NCBI GenBank assembly: GCA_945643635.1
Contig: CALZFC010000103.1
Span: 716,001-780,000 of the forward strand
Direction: 5' to 3'
Length of the DNA: 64,000 nt
DNA from: Allodiplogaster sudhausi
Taxonomy: Eukaryota; Nematoda; Chromadorea; Rhabditida; Diplogasteridae
This document shows positions 22,645-33,645 of the stretch, in pieces; the stretch's first letter is position 1; the number at the start of each line of letters is the position of its first letter. Under the pieces are notes generated by a model. It ran no database searches. It was not told where the DNA came from and was given only the letters and a program-made list of their open reading frames with translations. A program made the position numbers and the translations under genes.

Positions 22645-25297
22645 ATGTCAGGTATACTCAATTTTTTCTCATTGTTCTTTCTTCGTATTGTTTGCTTCAA
22701 TGATGCCACCACATTTTCAAACCTGCTATTCTATATCATATATGACTCATTGAAAATGCTGGAAAGATGGCATTTCTAAGATTAACTGTGTTCCTTCGAA
22801 GATATCACCAAATTGCAGGAAATGATGCTACTCCAATTGCGGTCGGCAAGATTCGCCTGGATGTGCCGAATCTGGCCGAGCTGGAGACCAGCGTCCGGTC
22901 GCCGATTGTCTCTATCGCCAATATGCCTTCTTATGTTTGCCTTTTATGTGTAATTTTTATAACAGCTATTTGCACAGCAGCGAATGTTCAACACAAAAGG
23001 TTGATAAAACGTCTTGTGGACGCAACCAAATTACGACATTTCGTTAAAAAATTTTATAACTCGTGCCAAAAATAAAGGGTCACGCCAAGATTTTGACCGT
23101 CCCGAAAACATTTTGCCAACTTGCCTATCCGAGTGCAAGTCATTCAATTAATGTTACCCTGCGCATTTGGAATAGCCTTGCAAGTTTTTGGAAGTGAAGT
23201 CAAACATGCAGCATTTTTCTGTCTACACCTACTGCAACGAGGCCGACCAGAGCCCGCACTGGAGCTGCGAAGCTTCCGCAATCTTCAATCTGATGTCGCC
23301 GAGGGTCGGCCAGAAATCTCACACCGGCTAAACGGTAAGTGAAGTCGTACGCAGAGTTCCTCCAAAGCCTTGTATAGATTCGTTATTGCAGCACGTACAA
23401 AAGTAGTTCAGCTTATATTTGACGATACTTAAATTACCGCCCATAATTGGCAAATCATCGGATTTCGGTGAATATATTTGTACTTCTCTGACCATGAGGT
23501 GTGGCTCTATAGAAGAAATAAGGCCATTGTGTCGAATGGAATTTAAAATAGCGTGTGAACCGCCCTCAGGGGACGAGGCAACAAGCGCTTACTTAGTATT
23601 ACGAGAACCATCATCCTAGACTGCTGCCCTTGGCTTTGCCCTCGTTTCCCCATCCATTGTTAGTCTCTCTATGTGATGGCAATATAAGGTAAAGCCATAT
23701 CTCTATCCAAGTCTCTGCCCAATGACACCCAACACCAACTCCCGTGGTTCTACTAGAATCATTCGGTGTTCTAGAACTTCATTTAAATATATGTGTTCAG
23801 CGTGTGAACAGCTACAGCAGCAACAAGCACAATGCCTGGGGATTTGGGTTAATTCATCGCTCAGGCCAAGGCGCTGGACCCTAATAATGGGTGAAGAGGA
23901 CGGCGGCGTCGTATTGGAGGCGACGATCACCATCACAAAAGTCATAGGCTTGCCGTATGTGATTAGAACTGTTTGTGGATTTAAGGTATTTCATTGCTAT
24001 TATCGCTTGTGAACTGTTTTCTTTGTCATATAATAAATTTAAAATGGCTAAGTTCGCTATTTTCTGTTGTAATTATTTACCTTCAGTGTGTCGACCCTGT
24101 GCGACTTCACGGTCCCTCATCCGAATCGCACTGACGTTGCTCTCATCATTGAGGATAAGCCACTTCATGTCTGTAAAGCGGTATCTGATCTCTTTATTGC
24201 TATCCAATCTCACCATTTACCATTACAATCGACTGTTTGTCTACACTCAAGTCCTCCTTAAAGTCATCAAATCCTGAAGATCCTTTACTCCTCAAAACTA
24301 TATAAATAAAGACAAATTTAATTATTTAAGTACCTCGCGTACCACTCGCCGGTCTTCTACTCAATGTTCTTCTCGGAGTTTGCCGAGAAGTCAAAGAAGG
24401 AAATTCCACTCCCGGACGTCAAGTACGACGAGTTCGTGGAACTTCTTCACGTCATTTTCCCGTCTCGCAAACCGGTCACAGGTTCTTTATTTTCATCTGT
24501 ACCTTGATTACAGCAGTAATACGATGCTAATAAGAAGACCACTGAAAAAAAATGTAAATCCAAGAATGGGGATTATAGCAAAAGAAAATATAGAAACGTC
24601 GTAATGAACCTCCTTGTTCACTTGAATGTGATGCAGCACTAACATTCATAAAAAGTATTTAAAGAGTTCTTTTATGATGAGTGTTACAAATGATCTTTCA
24701 GTCAACACGGTCGAGGGTCTTCTTTGTTTGGCCGACCGCTTAAGCATGCAAGTGGTGCTGCATTCGTGCGAATAGTTCCTGCGAGGGCCGGAAAGCGAGA
24801 AAATTCCGCTCGTGAAGAAGCTTCTCTGGTCTGATCAGTACAGACTGGCCAGTCTTCAGGTTCATACTTCTATTTGAAAAATGTCCAGGGAAAGCTGCAT
24901 TCCAGAGAACAGAGATTCATCTTGGACCAATTTTTATGCGGCGGTCGACATTTTGGACCCAAAATCTCAGCCCGGCATGCTTTTCGAATTTTGGGCACGA
25001 TTTTTTCTTACATGTCAGATTCTAATTCGTAATTCGTCGTTTTATTAGTAATATATTAGTAAAGAAATATTTTTTCTTTTAATTTCCCGCTCACAAGGCC
25101 TTTCAATAATTTCATTCCGAAGAGGAACACGATTCCTGATAAGCTATATTATGTATGATTTACAGTCCGTCTGCTTGAACTCGCTGAAGTCGATTGAGGA
25201 CGTCAATGTGCTCAAGGGCAAGAAGGAGTACGACGACCTCTCGGACAAGACAAAGGCGGCGCTGGGCGAGAGGATTCTCGAGCTGACTATGAGCTGA
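22645..25297 (+). pseudogene. MB7: MATH-BTB pseudogene with many lesions
   Basis: Exons by homology are 22645-22651, 22819-22930, 23185-23334, 23801-23954, 24087-24180, 24331-24481, 24702-24859 and 25166-25297. Lesions: the exon 2 donor is TT instead of GT (22931); exon 3 is shortened at its 5' side and ends with an in-frame TAA (23329-23331); exon 4 is 154 nt with frame-disrupting losses around FIAWDK and NGFIRE; exon 7 has TAG at 24773-24775 where CEEFL should be. Exons 5, 6 and 8 remain open. The number of independent lesions shows it is older than the MB1 or MB5 defects. Confidence 0.85.
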
Positions 25298-25520
25298 GCT
25301 TTGCTCCCCTCTTGCCAAGCTCATCCCCCCCCCCCCCAATTCCGCTGCCTTTTTTCTCCCTTTTTCTCTTCTCGTTCTCTTACTCACTCACGTCCTCTTT
25401 TTCACTTGCTGATTATTTAAGCTGTTAACATTCCGAGGAGATCCCTATCCAGCAAGGGTTTTTTTTTGAACATTTATTGCCTTGAATTGAAAAGCCTCTT
25501 GTGTAACTTCATAAGCCCTA

Positions 25521-28170
25521 ACTCTCAGTAAGGGTCAAGGAGCGCCTGCCCTAGAAATTTATAATTTTTCTACAACCTTGAAAACATTATGAGGGATGTA
25601 TCTAGTGCTCATAACGAAGTCTAGGCGGTCAGAAAGTTTAGAAAAATTTTTTTTACCTAGATATAAGTCGTAATGTTCATAAACTTTGGATGACCATAAC
25701 TACCGTTATACTCAATATTTCTAAATAATCTTTTCACTGTTAGATTCCTTGTTCAAAACTACACAAAAAAAAGTCCGTGGAGACCATTTTCGAAAAATAA
25801 AATTTATATGACTTTTCTCCAATTTAAGTTTTTTAAAAGTCGTTTTCAGGCAATAACTTTTTTTACTGTTACGTCCAAAAAACCGAATGGTCCATGAGAA
25901 AGAGCAGGAAAAACTACACAGAATATGTTTCTGCGAGGAAAAATCTCGGATACTTTTTTTGGGTATCTGCATTTGAATATGGGTTTCTGAGCAAATTTCG
26001 GCTTTGGCTGCAAACCATAATTTCTTTCAAACTTTATCAATTTTAAAACGGAATAGTCCGTTCGATGTAATTTTTTATCCTCTTTAAAATGGTATATACT
26101 TTGTATGCAAAAGAAATTAGTCTAAAGGCCTAAAATTGACTTTTTGTGTTTTTGGCCAAATACTGGTGTTAAAATACTCATTCTTTGGATCATTAATGGG
26201 TCATATAGACCGAATTACCACATAATATTTATTCTACAAGAAAGAGCAGTTAAAACTGAGTAGGGTACAGGTTTTTAATCAAAATCTGAGGATACTTTTT
26301 TTTGGGAATATGTATTTGAATGCTGACCGTTGAAGGCGATATTGCTGCATATTTTTTGGCAATTATTTCAAATTAGTTCTTTTGAAACATCTAGCACCCA
26401 AGAATATGTATTCCAGGATTCTTTGAAGTTCTTTCATGATATACCACTCAAAAGTACTCTAAAAGTCAAGAAATTTCATTTTTACGAGCCTAGAAGGCGA
26501 AATAAATGTATGAAAACTCCTTCGAAGCCAATTATAAGGTCATTTGTGAATCGGATTACCAAAAAGGTCATAACCATTCGAAAGAGCAGAGACTTTTACA
26601 TAATATATCCTTCAATGAAAATGCAAAACCTGTACATTTTAAAGAAATCTTGAAATTTCGAAAAAAATCGGCGACAGGATTCGACTATTTTGAGCTGTTC
26701 TGCGAAAGCTGGTACCAATGGAACTTATGTTCTGAAAACTGTACCATTAGGTTGTTTGAGACGAGAAACATAAATTTGACGTTCATTTTCTACTTTTGTG
26801 TACCATCAATGATACGCTTGATCGAAATGAAATTTTTCTGCATATTGTACTTCATTCTTCTGGCAAAAGCACCATGGATGGTACACAAAAGTAGGAAATG
26901 AACGTCAAATTTATGTTTCTCATCTCAAACAACCTAATGGTACAGTTTACAGAACATAAGTTCCATTGGTACTAGCTTTCGCAGAACAGCTCAAAATAGT
27001 CGAATCCTGTCGCCGATTTTTTTCGAAATTTCAAGATTTCTTTAAAATGTACAGGTTTTGCATTTTCATTGAAGGATATATTATGTAAAAGTCTCTGCTC
27101 TTTCGAATGGTTATGACCTTTTGGTAATCCGATTCACAAATGACCTGATAGTTGGCTTCGAAGGAGTTTTCATACATTTATTTCGCCTTCTAGGCTCGTA
27201 AAAATGAAATTTCTTGACTTTTAGAGTACTTTTGAGTGGTATATCATGAAAGAACTTCAAAGAATCCTGGAATACATATTATTGGGTGCTAGATGTTTCA
27301 AAAGAACTAATTTGAAATAATTGCCAAAAAATATGCAGCAATGTCGCCTTCAACGGTCAGCATTCAAATACATATTCCCAAAAATGTATCCTCAGATTTT
27401 GATTAAAAAGCTGTACCCTACTCAGTTTTAACTGCTCTTTCTTGTAGAATAAATATTATGTTTTAATTCGGTCTATATGACCCATTAATGATCCAAAGAA
27501 TGAGTATTTTAACACCAGAATTTGGCCAAAAACAAAAAGTCAATTTTAGGCCTTTAGACTAATTTCTTTTGCATACAAAGTATATACCATTTTAAAGAGG
27601 ATAAAAAATTACATCGAACGGACTATTCCGTTTTAAAATTGATGAAGTTTGAAAGAAATTATGGTTTGCAGCCAAAGCCGAAATTTGCTCAGAAACCCAT
27701 ATTCAAATGCAGATACCCAAAAAAAGTATCCGAGATTTTTCCTCGCAGAAACATATTCTGTGTATTTTTTCCTGCTCTTTCTCATGGACCATTCGGTTTT
27801 TTGGACGTAGTAGTAAAAAAAAAGTTATTGCCTGAAAACGACTTTTTAAAAACTTAAATTGGAGAAAAGTCATATAAATTTTATTTTTCGAAAATGGTCT
27901 CCACGGACTTTTTTGTGTAGTTTTGAACAAGGAATCTAACAGTGAAAAAATTATTTAGAAATATTGAGTATAACGGTAGTTATAGTCATCCAAAGTTTAT
28001 GAACATTACGACTTATACCTAAGTGAAAAAAAAATTTTCTAAGCTTTCTGACCGCCTAGACTTCGTTATGAACACTAGATACATCCCTCATAATGTTTTC
28101 AAGGTTGTAGAAAAATTATGAATTTCTAGGGCAGGCGTCCATTGCGGCCTCCTTGAGTCTTACAGAGAGG
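25521..28170. repeat. 2.65-kb palindrome: about 1.29-kb inverted arms with a 69-bp loop
   Basis: Left arm 25521-26807, loop 26808-26876, right arm 26877-28170. The ends read CTCTCAGTAAGGGTCAAGGAG and the complement of CTCTCTGTAAGACTCAAGGAG in short blocks. The arms match almost base for base: the 65-residue frame containing GLQPKPKFAQKPIFK is readable at 25846-26040 on the minus strand and 27639-27857 on plus, and TGTACCATC at the left arm's inner end mirrors GATGGTACA. It interrupts the intergenic DNA before MB8: flanks GCCCTAACT and TTAACTTCTTCGTATTAGC match other units' continuous CTAACTTGACTCGTTCGAATTAGC. It looks like an inserted foldback element, possibly with a TAACT-like target duplication. 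No transposase was recognised. Confidence 0.9.
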
Positions 28171-28203
28171 CTCTCTTAACTTCTTCGTATTAGCAACTTT
28201 CCC

Positions 28204-28355
28204 TTCGATAAAAAAATTTCGCCCCGTTTAGGCGATGTGAAATGTTATGTAATTCGGTGAACATCTGCCGTTAGCCTGTCGCAGGCCTTTATTTATCAAT
28301 TGATATTCTTCTTGCCGAACTTTACATTTCTCGGGGCAAAATTTCATTTTCAAAT
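28204..28355 (+). promoter_or_regulatory. Conserved upstream box, copy E8 (MB8)
   Basis: TTCGATAAAAAAATTTCGCC, GTTTAGGCGATGTGAAATG, GTCGCAGGCC and TTATTTATCAATTGATATTC. It ends about 94 bp before the MB8 ATG and begins only about 34 bp after the big palindrome, so the insertion spared it. Confidence 0.55.
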
Positions 28356-28448
28356 ATATTTACTAATAGGTCAGAAAATGTATTCCTTTGCTGCTGATGG
28401 TTTTTCGTTCCAGAGCATTCTGATTTAAACTCCATCGTCTGCAGCAAC

Positions 28449-30751
28449 ATGTCAGGTATGCTCAATTTTTCTCATTGTTCTTTTTTCTTCGTGATTTTTG
28501 TTTCAGTGATGCCACCACATTTTAAAGATTGCTGTTCTTCTTATGTGATTCATTAACATCGTCACCAAATTGCAGGAAATGATGCTACTCCAATTGCGGT
28601 CGGCAAGATTCGCCTGGACGTGCCGAAGCTGGCTGAGCTGAAGGCCACCGTCAAGTCGCCGGTTGTCTCTATCGCCAACGTGCCGTGGTATGTTTGTTTT
28701 TCATTTGTCGATATATATAAGGAGTTATTTGCACAGCAGCGTACTAACAACACAAAAATTGACGATAATTTGTTCAAATAGTGTTTAACAGTGCTGTTTG
28801 GAGTCTTTAAATATTCATTCAGGAGGTTCGAAGTGGAAGCGGAGTGCTCGAAACGCACCTCGAACATCAAGCAGTTTACCGTCTACGCCTACTGCAACGA
28901 GGGCAACCTGAGTCCGCACTGGAGCTGCGAGGCTTCCATTATCTTCAATCTGATGTCGTCGAAAGTCGGCCAGAAATCGCACAGCAGAGGACCGGTTAGT
29001 ATAGTCACGAACACACTTAATCCAAATCGCTTTTTTTACGTATTAGCAGCATGTACAAATTCAGCGCAATTTCGATTGTACGGTACATTTCAATTTATTT
29101 CCGACCTGCTTCTTAAATTGGGAAACCATCAGATGCTCACAGATTAGTACAGATTCACAGACATCTCCGAAGAGCAACAAGAAATATTGCCACTGTCTCT
29201 ATTAGAATGTAGAACTGAGTCTATGCTATCGAATTACATTTAATATAAATGACGCACTTGTCTTCAGTTTGTGCACACCTTCTGCACGAAGGGACAAAAC
29301 CGGGGATATCATTCTTTCATCGCGTGGGACAAGTTGCTGGACCCTGCGAATGGCTTCATCCGCGAAGAGGACGGCGGCGTCGTGGTCGAGGCGACGGTCA
29401 CCGTCAAGAAAGTCATCGGCTTGCTGTATGTTATTGTAAAAAAATTCCCTTCCATTTTAACTTGTTTTATTGTAATTATCGCTTGTGAAATTTTTTTTAC
29501 ATTGGTCATATCATAACATTTAACTCAAAATACTAATTTGGAATTAATTGGGTAAGCCAGAGGTAAGCATGTTCTCTTTTTAATACTCATTTCCGCTTTC
29601 AGAGTGCCGACTCTCTGCGACTTCACGGCCGCTCAGCCGGATCTCTCGGACGTCGTTCTCATCGTGGAGGAGAAGCCACTTCATGTCAGCAAGACGGTAT
29701 CTCTTCATTCTATCCAATTTTACCATTTACCATTGCAAATTTTTTTGTTTCGATATAGTGTACAAACAAAAGCGCTCACAAAAGCCATCGTCCTTAAATG
29801 TATTATCCTTTTATTGCTCCAAGACTTCATATCGATTATGAATTAATATAAATTTTAATTAAAACGTCTTTTTTTTCAGATCCTTTTTTTCTAAAAGTAG
29901 CATAGAAATCAAGATGCCATTATTTCAGTACCTCGCGTACCACTCGCCGGTCTTCCACTCGATGTTCGTCTCGAACTTTGCAGAGAAGTCAAAGAAGGAA
30001 ATTCCACTTCCGGACGTCAAGTACGACGAGTTCGTGGATCTTCTTCACGTCATCTTTCCCTCTCGCAAACCGGTCGCAGGTTCTTTTTTCTTGTGATACT
30101 CGTCGGTAACAACACTAATTGGATGTCAATAATAAGTTTATACAAAAAATATATAACGACAGGTTAAAAATATAGCATTTCCATAAGAGCTATTTTATGG
30201 AATCTGATAAGAGTTTTAAAATGATCTCCCAGTTGCCACGGTCGAGGGTCTTCTTCGCTTGGCCGACCGCTTCAACATGCAGATGGTGCTGTATTCGTGC
30301 GACGAGTTCCTGCGAGGAGAGGGCGGCCAGGAGATTCCGCTGGCCAAGAAGCTGCTCTGGTCTGACCAGTACAGACTGGCCATTCTTCAGGTGAATATTT
30401 CATTTCATACTTATCGCTGGAACGTTTTCGGTAACTGGCTCTTAAAAAATTACCTTAATGGATTTCCAACGTGCAAGTATAGTTTTAAAATTATTATTAT
30501 TATGATTAATATTACTCTTTTTGTTTGAAGAAATTGTCTATATTATTAATATTACTCTTTAGTTTGCGGAAAATGTCGCTATTAAATTCGATTTTAGTAA
30601 CCGGTACATGTTCTTCTATTTTCAGAACAGCTGCCTGCAGACTATCAAGAAGGTCGATGACATCCGAGTGCTCAAGAGAACGAAGGAGTACGGCGACTTC
30701 TCGAGCGAGCTGAAGGAAGCGCTGCTCGAGCGGATTCTCGAGATCGGCTAA
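28449..30751 (+). CDS. MB8: intact MATH-BTB protein (325 aa)
   Basis: Exons are 28449-28455, 28576-28687, 28823-28994, 29268-29425, 29603-29696, 29929-30079, 30233-30390 and 30626-30751: 978 nt, all open with GT/AG boundaries. [106 protein letters not shown]-terminal part: ADRFNMQMVLYSCDEFLRGE, then exon 8 of the divergent subtype (NSCLQTIKKVDDIRVLKRTK, ending ERILEIG). The same subtype occurs in MB2 and MB6, so exon 8 divides the array into two lineages. Predicted role is as a CUL3 substrate adaptor. Introns 4 and 7 are the uninterrupted reference against which the MB2 insertions are seen. Confidence 0.85.
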
Positions 30752-30931
30752 GTGTGTAAGGGCTGATTCCTGCTCTCGTCGACATTCCCGCTTCAAACCT
30801 ATCTGCGTATACGCCAAGTGTTTTTTTATTATGACTTATTGCCTTAGATTAAAAAAATATAGCTCATTTAGCAATATGTGCCTTTTATGTATATAACCCG
30901 CAAAAATGACTCGTTCGATTTAACAACGTCC

Positions 30932-31085
30932 ATTCGATAAATTTTTTGCAATATTTAAACGATGTGAAATGATATGTTCAATTCGGTGAATATCTGCCGA
31001 ATGCCTGTTGTGGGCATTTATTTACCAATGGATATTCTTCTTGCCGAACTATTAAATGTTTACACCAAAATTTCATTTTCAAATA
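30932..31085 (+). promoter_or_regulatory. Conserved upstream box, copy E9 (MB9)
   Basis: TTCGATAAATTTTTTGCAAT, GTGAAATGATATGTTCAATT, CGGTGAATATCTGCCGAATG and GGATATTCTTCTTGCCGAAC. It ends about 103 bp before the MB9 ATG. Confidence 0.5.
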
Positions 31086-33645
31086 GGTGGTCTGATAAGC
31101 GAGAAATCGTAATCCTTTGCTATAGGTAGTAACTCCTTTGTATTTCCTTTCAGATAATTCCGAATTAACCTCCAGCGTTTGCAACGACATGTCAGGTATG
31201 TCATTTTCTCATTGTCTTTCCCCTATCGGTAGTTTACTATCTAGTTTGCAAGGTTCCGCCACCTTTTAAAACCTGATGTTCGCTGTCGTAAATGATTCTT
31301 GGCAATTTTGACATTTCTAAACTCGTTAGTGTTTCTTCGAAGATGTCGTCACAAAATTGCAGGAAAAGCTGATAATCTCCTTGCGGTCGGCAAGATTCGC
31401 CTAGAGGTGCCGAATTTGGCCGAGCTGGAAACGCGAGTCAAGTCGCCGGTTGTCTACATCGCCAACATGCCGTGGTATGCTTGTCTTTTTATGTGTTAAT
31501 TAATAAAGAGTTATTAGTTGTCTGCACAATAGCGATTTCGCAACGCGTGTTGAGGATTCAACGAAATTTGACATTTTTGTTTGGACAAAAAAGTTAATGA
31601 ATTCGTGCTCAAAATGAATGCTCCGGGCCGAAACTTTAACCGTCACGAAAAAAGTGGGGTAGTTTTTCAAATAGTGTTTTTTAAAGAATCCTTTATTGAT
31701 ATTAAATGGTATAGTTTTTTGTAGTTGGACTGAAATTGAAAACAAAACTGTTCTTAGGAATCTTTTAATAGTCTTGTAGGTATTTGGAAGTGACGTCGAA
31801 GTGCTCGAAGAGCACCTTGGACATCAAGCATTTGTCCGTCTTCGTCTTCTGCAACGAGGCTAACAAGAGTCCGCACTGGAGCTGCGAAGCTTCCGCTATC
31901 TTCAATCTGCTGTCGCAGAAGGTCGGGAAGTCGCACAGCGCAAAAACGGTTAGTTTATAGCGAAAAGAGTGTCTAAAAAGTGTTGTATGGACTGCTTATA
32001 CAAAATTAATGCAATTACTATTATACGATACATAAATTGCCGATCTATAAATTGGAAACCATCAGACTCTCACGAATTAGCGCTAAGTAGTTGTCCCTTT
32101 CTTTTGAGTGCTTCTACAGAAGAAATAAGGATTGTCTCGATTAGAATTTAGAAGAGAGTATCAAAGCACATCTCATTTATGTAATATACACGCTTTCAGG
32201 TTGTGCACACTTTCCACACCAAGGACAGCAGCTGGGGATTTCCAGCCTTCCTTGCTTGGGACAAGTTGCTGGATCCTGTGAATGGCTTCATCCGCGAAGA
32301 GGACGGCGTAATCGTGCTTGAGGCGACGGTCCCCGTCGTCAAAGTCATCGGCTTGCCGTATGTTATTGTAAAAAATAATTTTTCGATTTAAAATGTTTCA
32401 TTTCAATTATTGCTTGTGAATTGCTTTCTTTTTATACTTTGGTATTATGGTAACATCTCTCTCTCTCTCTTTGCTGTTCTTCGTTATCCGTAGTATCATA
32501 GATTGACAACCGACTGCCAAGACAAATTTTGAGTCATCCTTCCTTTAAAAAAAGTGAAAATTCTTGCGCAAGCGATATATAATCGAAAAGGTTACCAATA
32601 TTTAACATGAATTAACAATGTCTATCCTCCCCTCACACATCCTTTCTCGGGTTTTTGTGCGCCCCATTTTATGCTATTGTAGTAATTATTTACCTTTTAA
32701 GTGTGTCGACTCTCTGCGACTTCACGGCCCCTCAGCCGGATCTCACTGACGTCGCTCTCATCATGGAGGAGAAGGCGCTTCATGTCAGCAAGACGGTATC
32801 TCCTTATTGCTATCCAATTTTATAATTTACAAAGAAAATTTTTTAAATTATAAAATTCTTCCACTATGTTCAAAACCTCAAGAAAGAAAACTCTTCCTTA
32901 AATGTATTACTCTTTTGTTGCTCCGTGTCTGGTCAAAAAGTTTAAAAAATTAAATCGTCAAAATACAATTTCATGATTTCAGTACCTCGCCTTCCACTCG
33001 CCGGTTTTCCACTCCATGTTCTTCTCGGAATTTGCCGAGAAGGCAAAGAAAGAGATTCCACTTCCCGACGTCAAGTACGACGAGTTCGCGGAACTTCTTC
33101 ACGTCATTTTCCGGGTGGACTACATTTGCGCGCAGACACTTGCGCACACATACATTTTGGACACTTGCGCACATACAGTTGCGCACAAAAACACTTGCGC
33201 ACAAGGGACATTTGCGCACAGTGACAGTTGCGCACATGTACATTTGCGCACACGGACACTTGCGCACACGGACACTTGCGCAGATGGACATTTGCGCGCA
33301 AAGACATTTGTTCACAATGTACTTTCGTCCCACATATTAGTCAATCAAATTTCTACCGTTTTGTGAGTACTGTATGCGATTTACTTCTTTTAGTTCATTA
33401 GATCCGCCACATTTTCTTTATGGACATATCAGGACCAATTTTTTTTTTATTTCATTGAAGGATCATTAAAAAAAAGAAAATTTATCATAATCTTCTAATC
33501 ATCCAATTCACAAAACCCTAAGCATCCAATTCACAAGTTATCTAAATCATCCTATTGTTTACCATTTAATCTTCCAATTCACAGTTTGGCGAAATCATCA
33601 AATTCACAGTTTGTCAAAATCATCACGAAAAACTAAGGATCCAAT

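Noticed and set aside
26330..27930. Open frames of 70-130 codons in the 25.5-28.2 kb palindrome
   Set aside because: The same frames occur mirrored in the other arm and show no splice logic or family motif; no transposase pattern was found.
33113..33310. Possible CRISPR-like array of regularly spaced repeats
   Set aside because: Units are about 9 bp with about 6-bp variable gaps, lie at a transposon end in eukaryotic DNA, and have no leader or cas genes.
32971..33333. Cys-rich frames resembling small secreted or zinc proteins
   Set aside because: They are translations of the TTGCGCACA subterminal repeats at the MULE left end.
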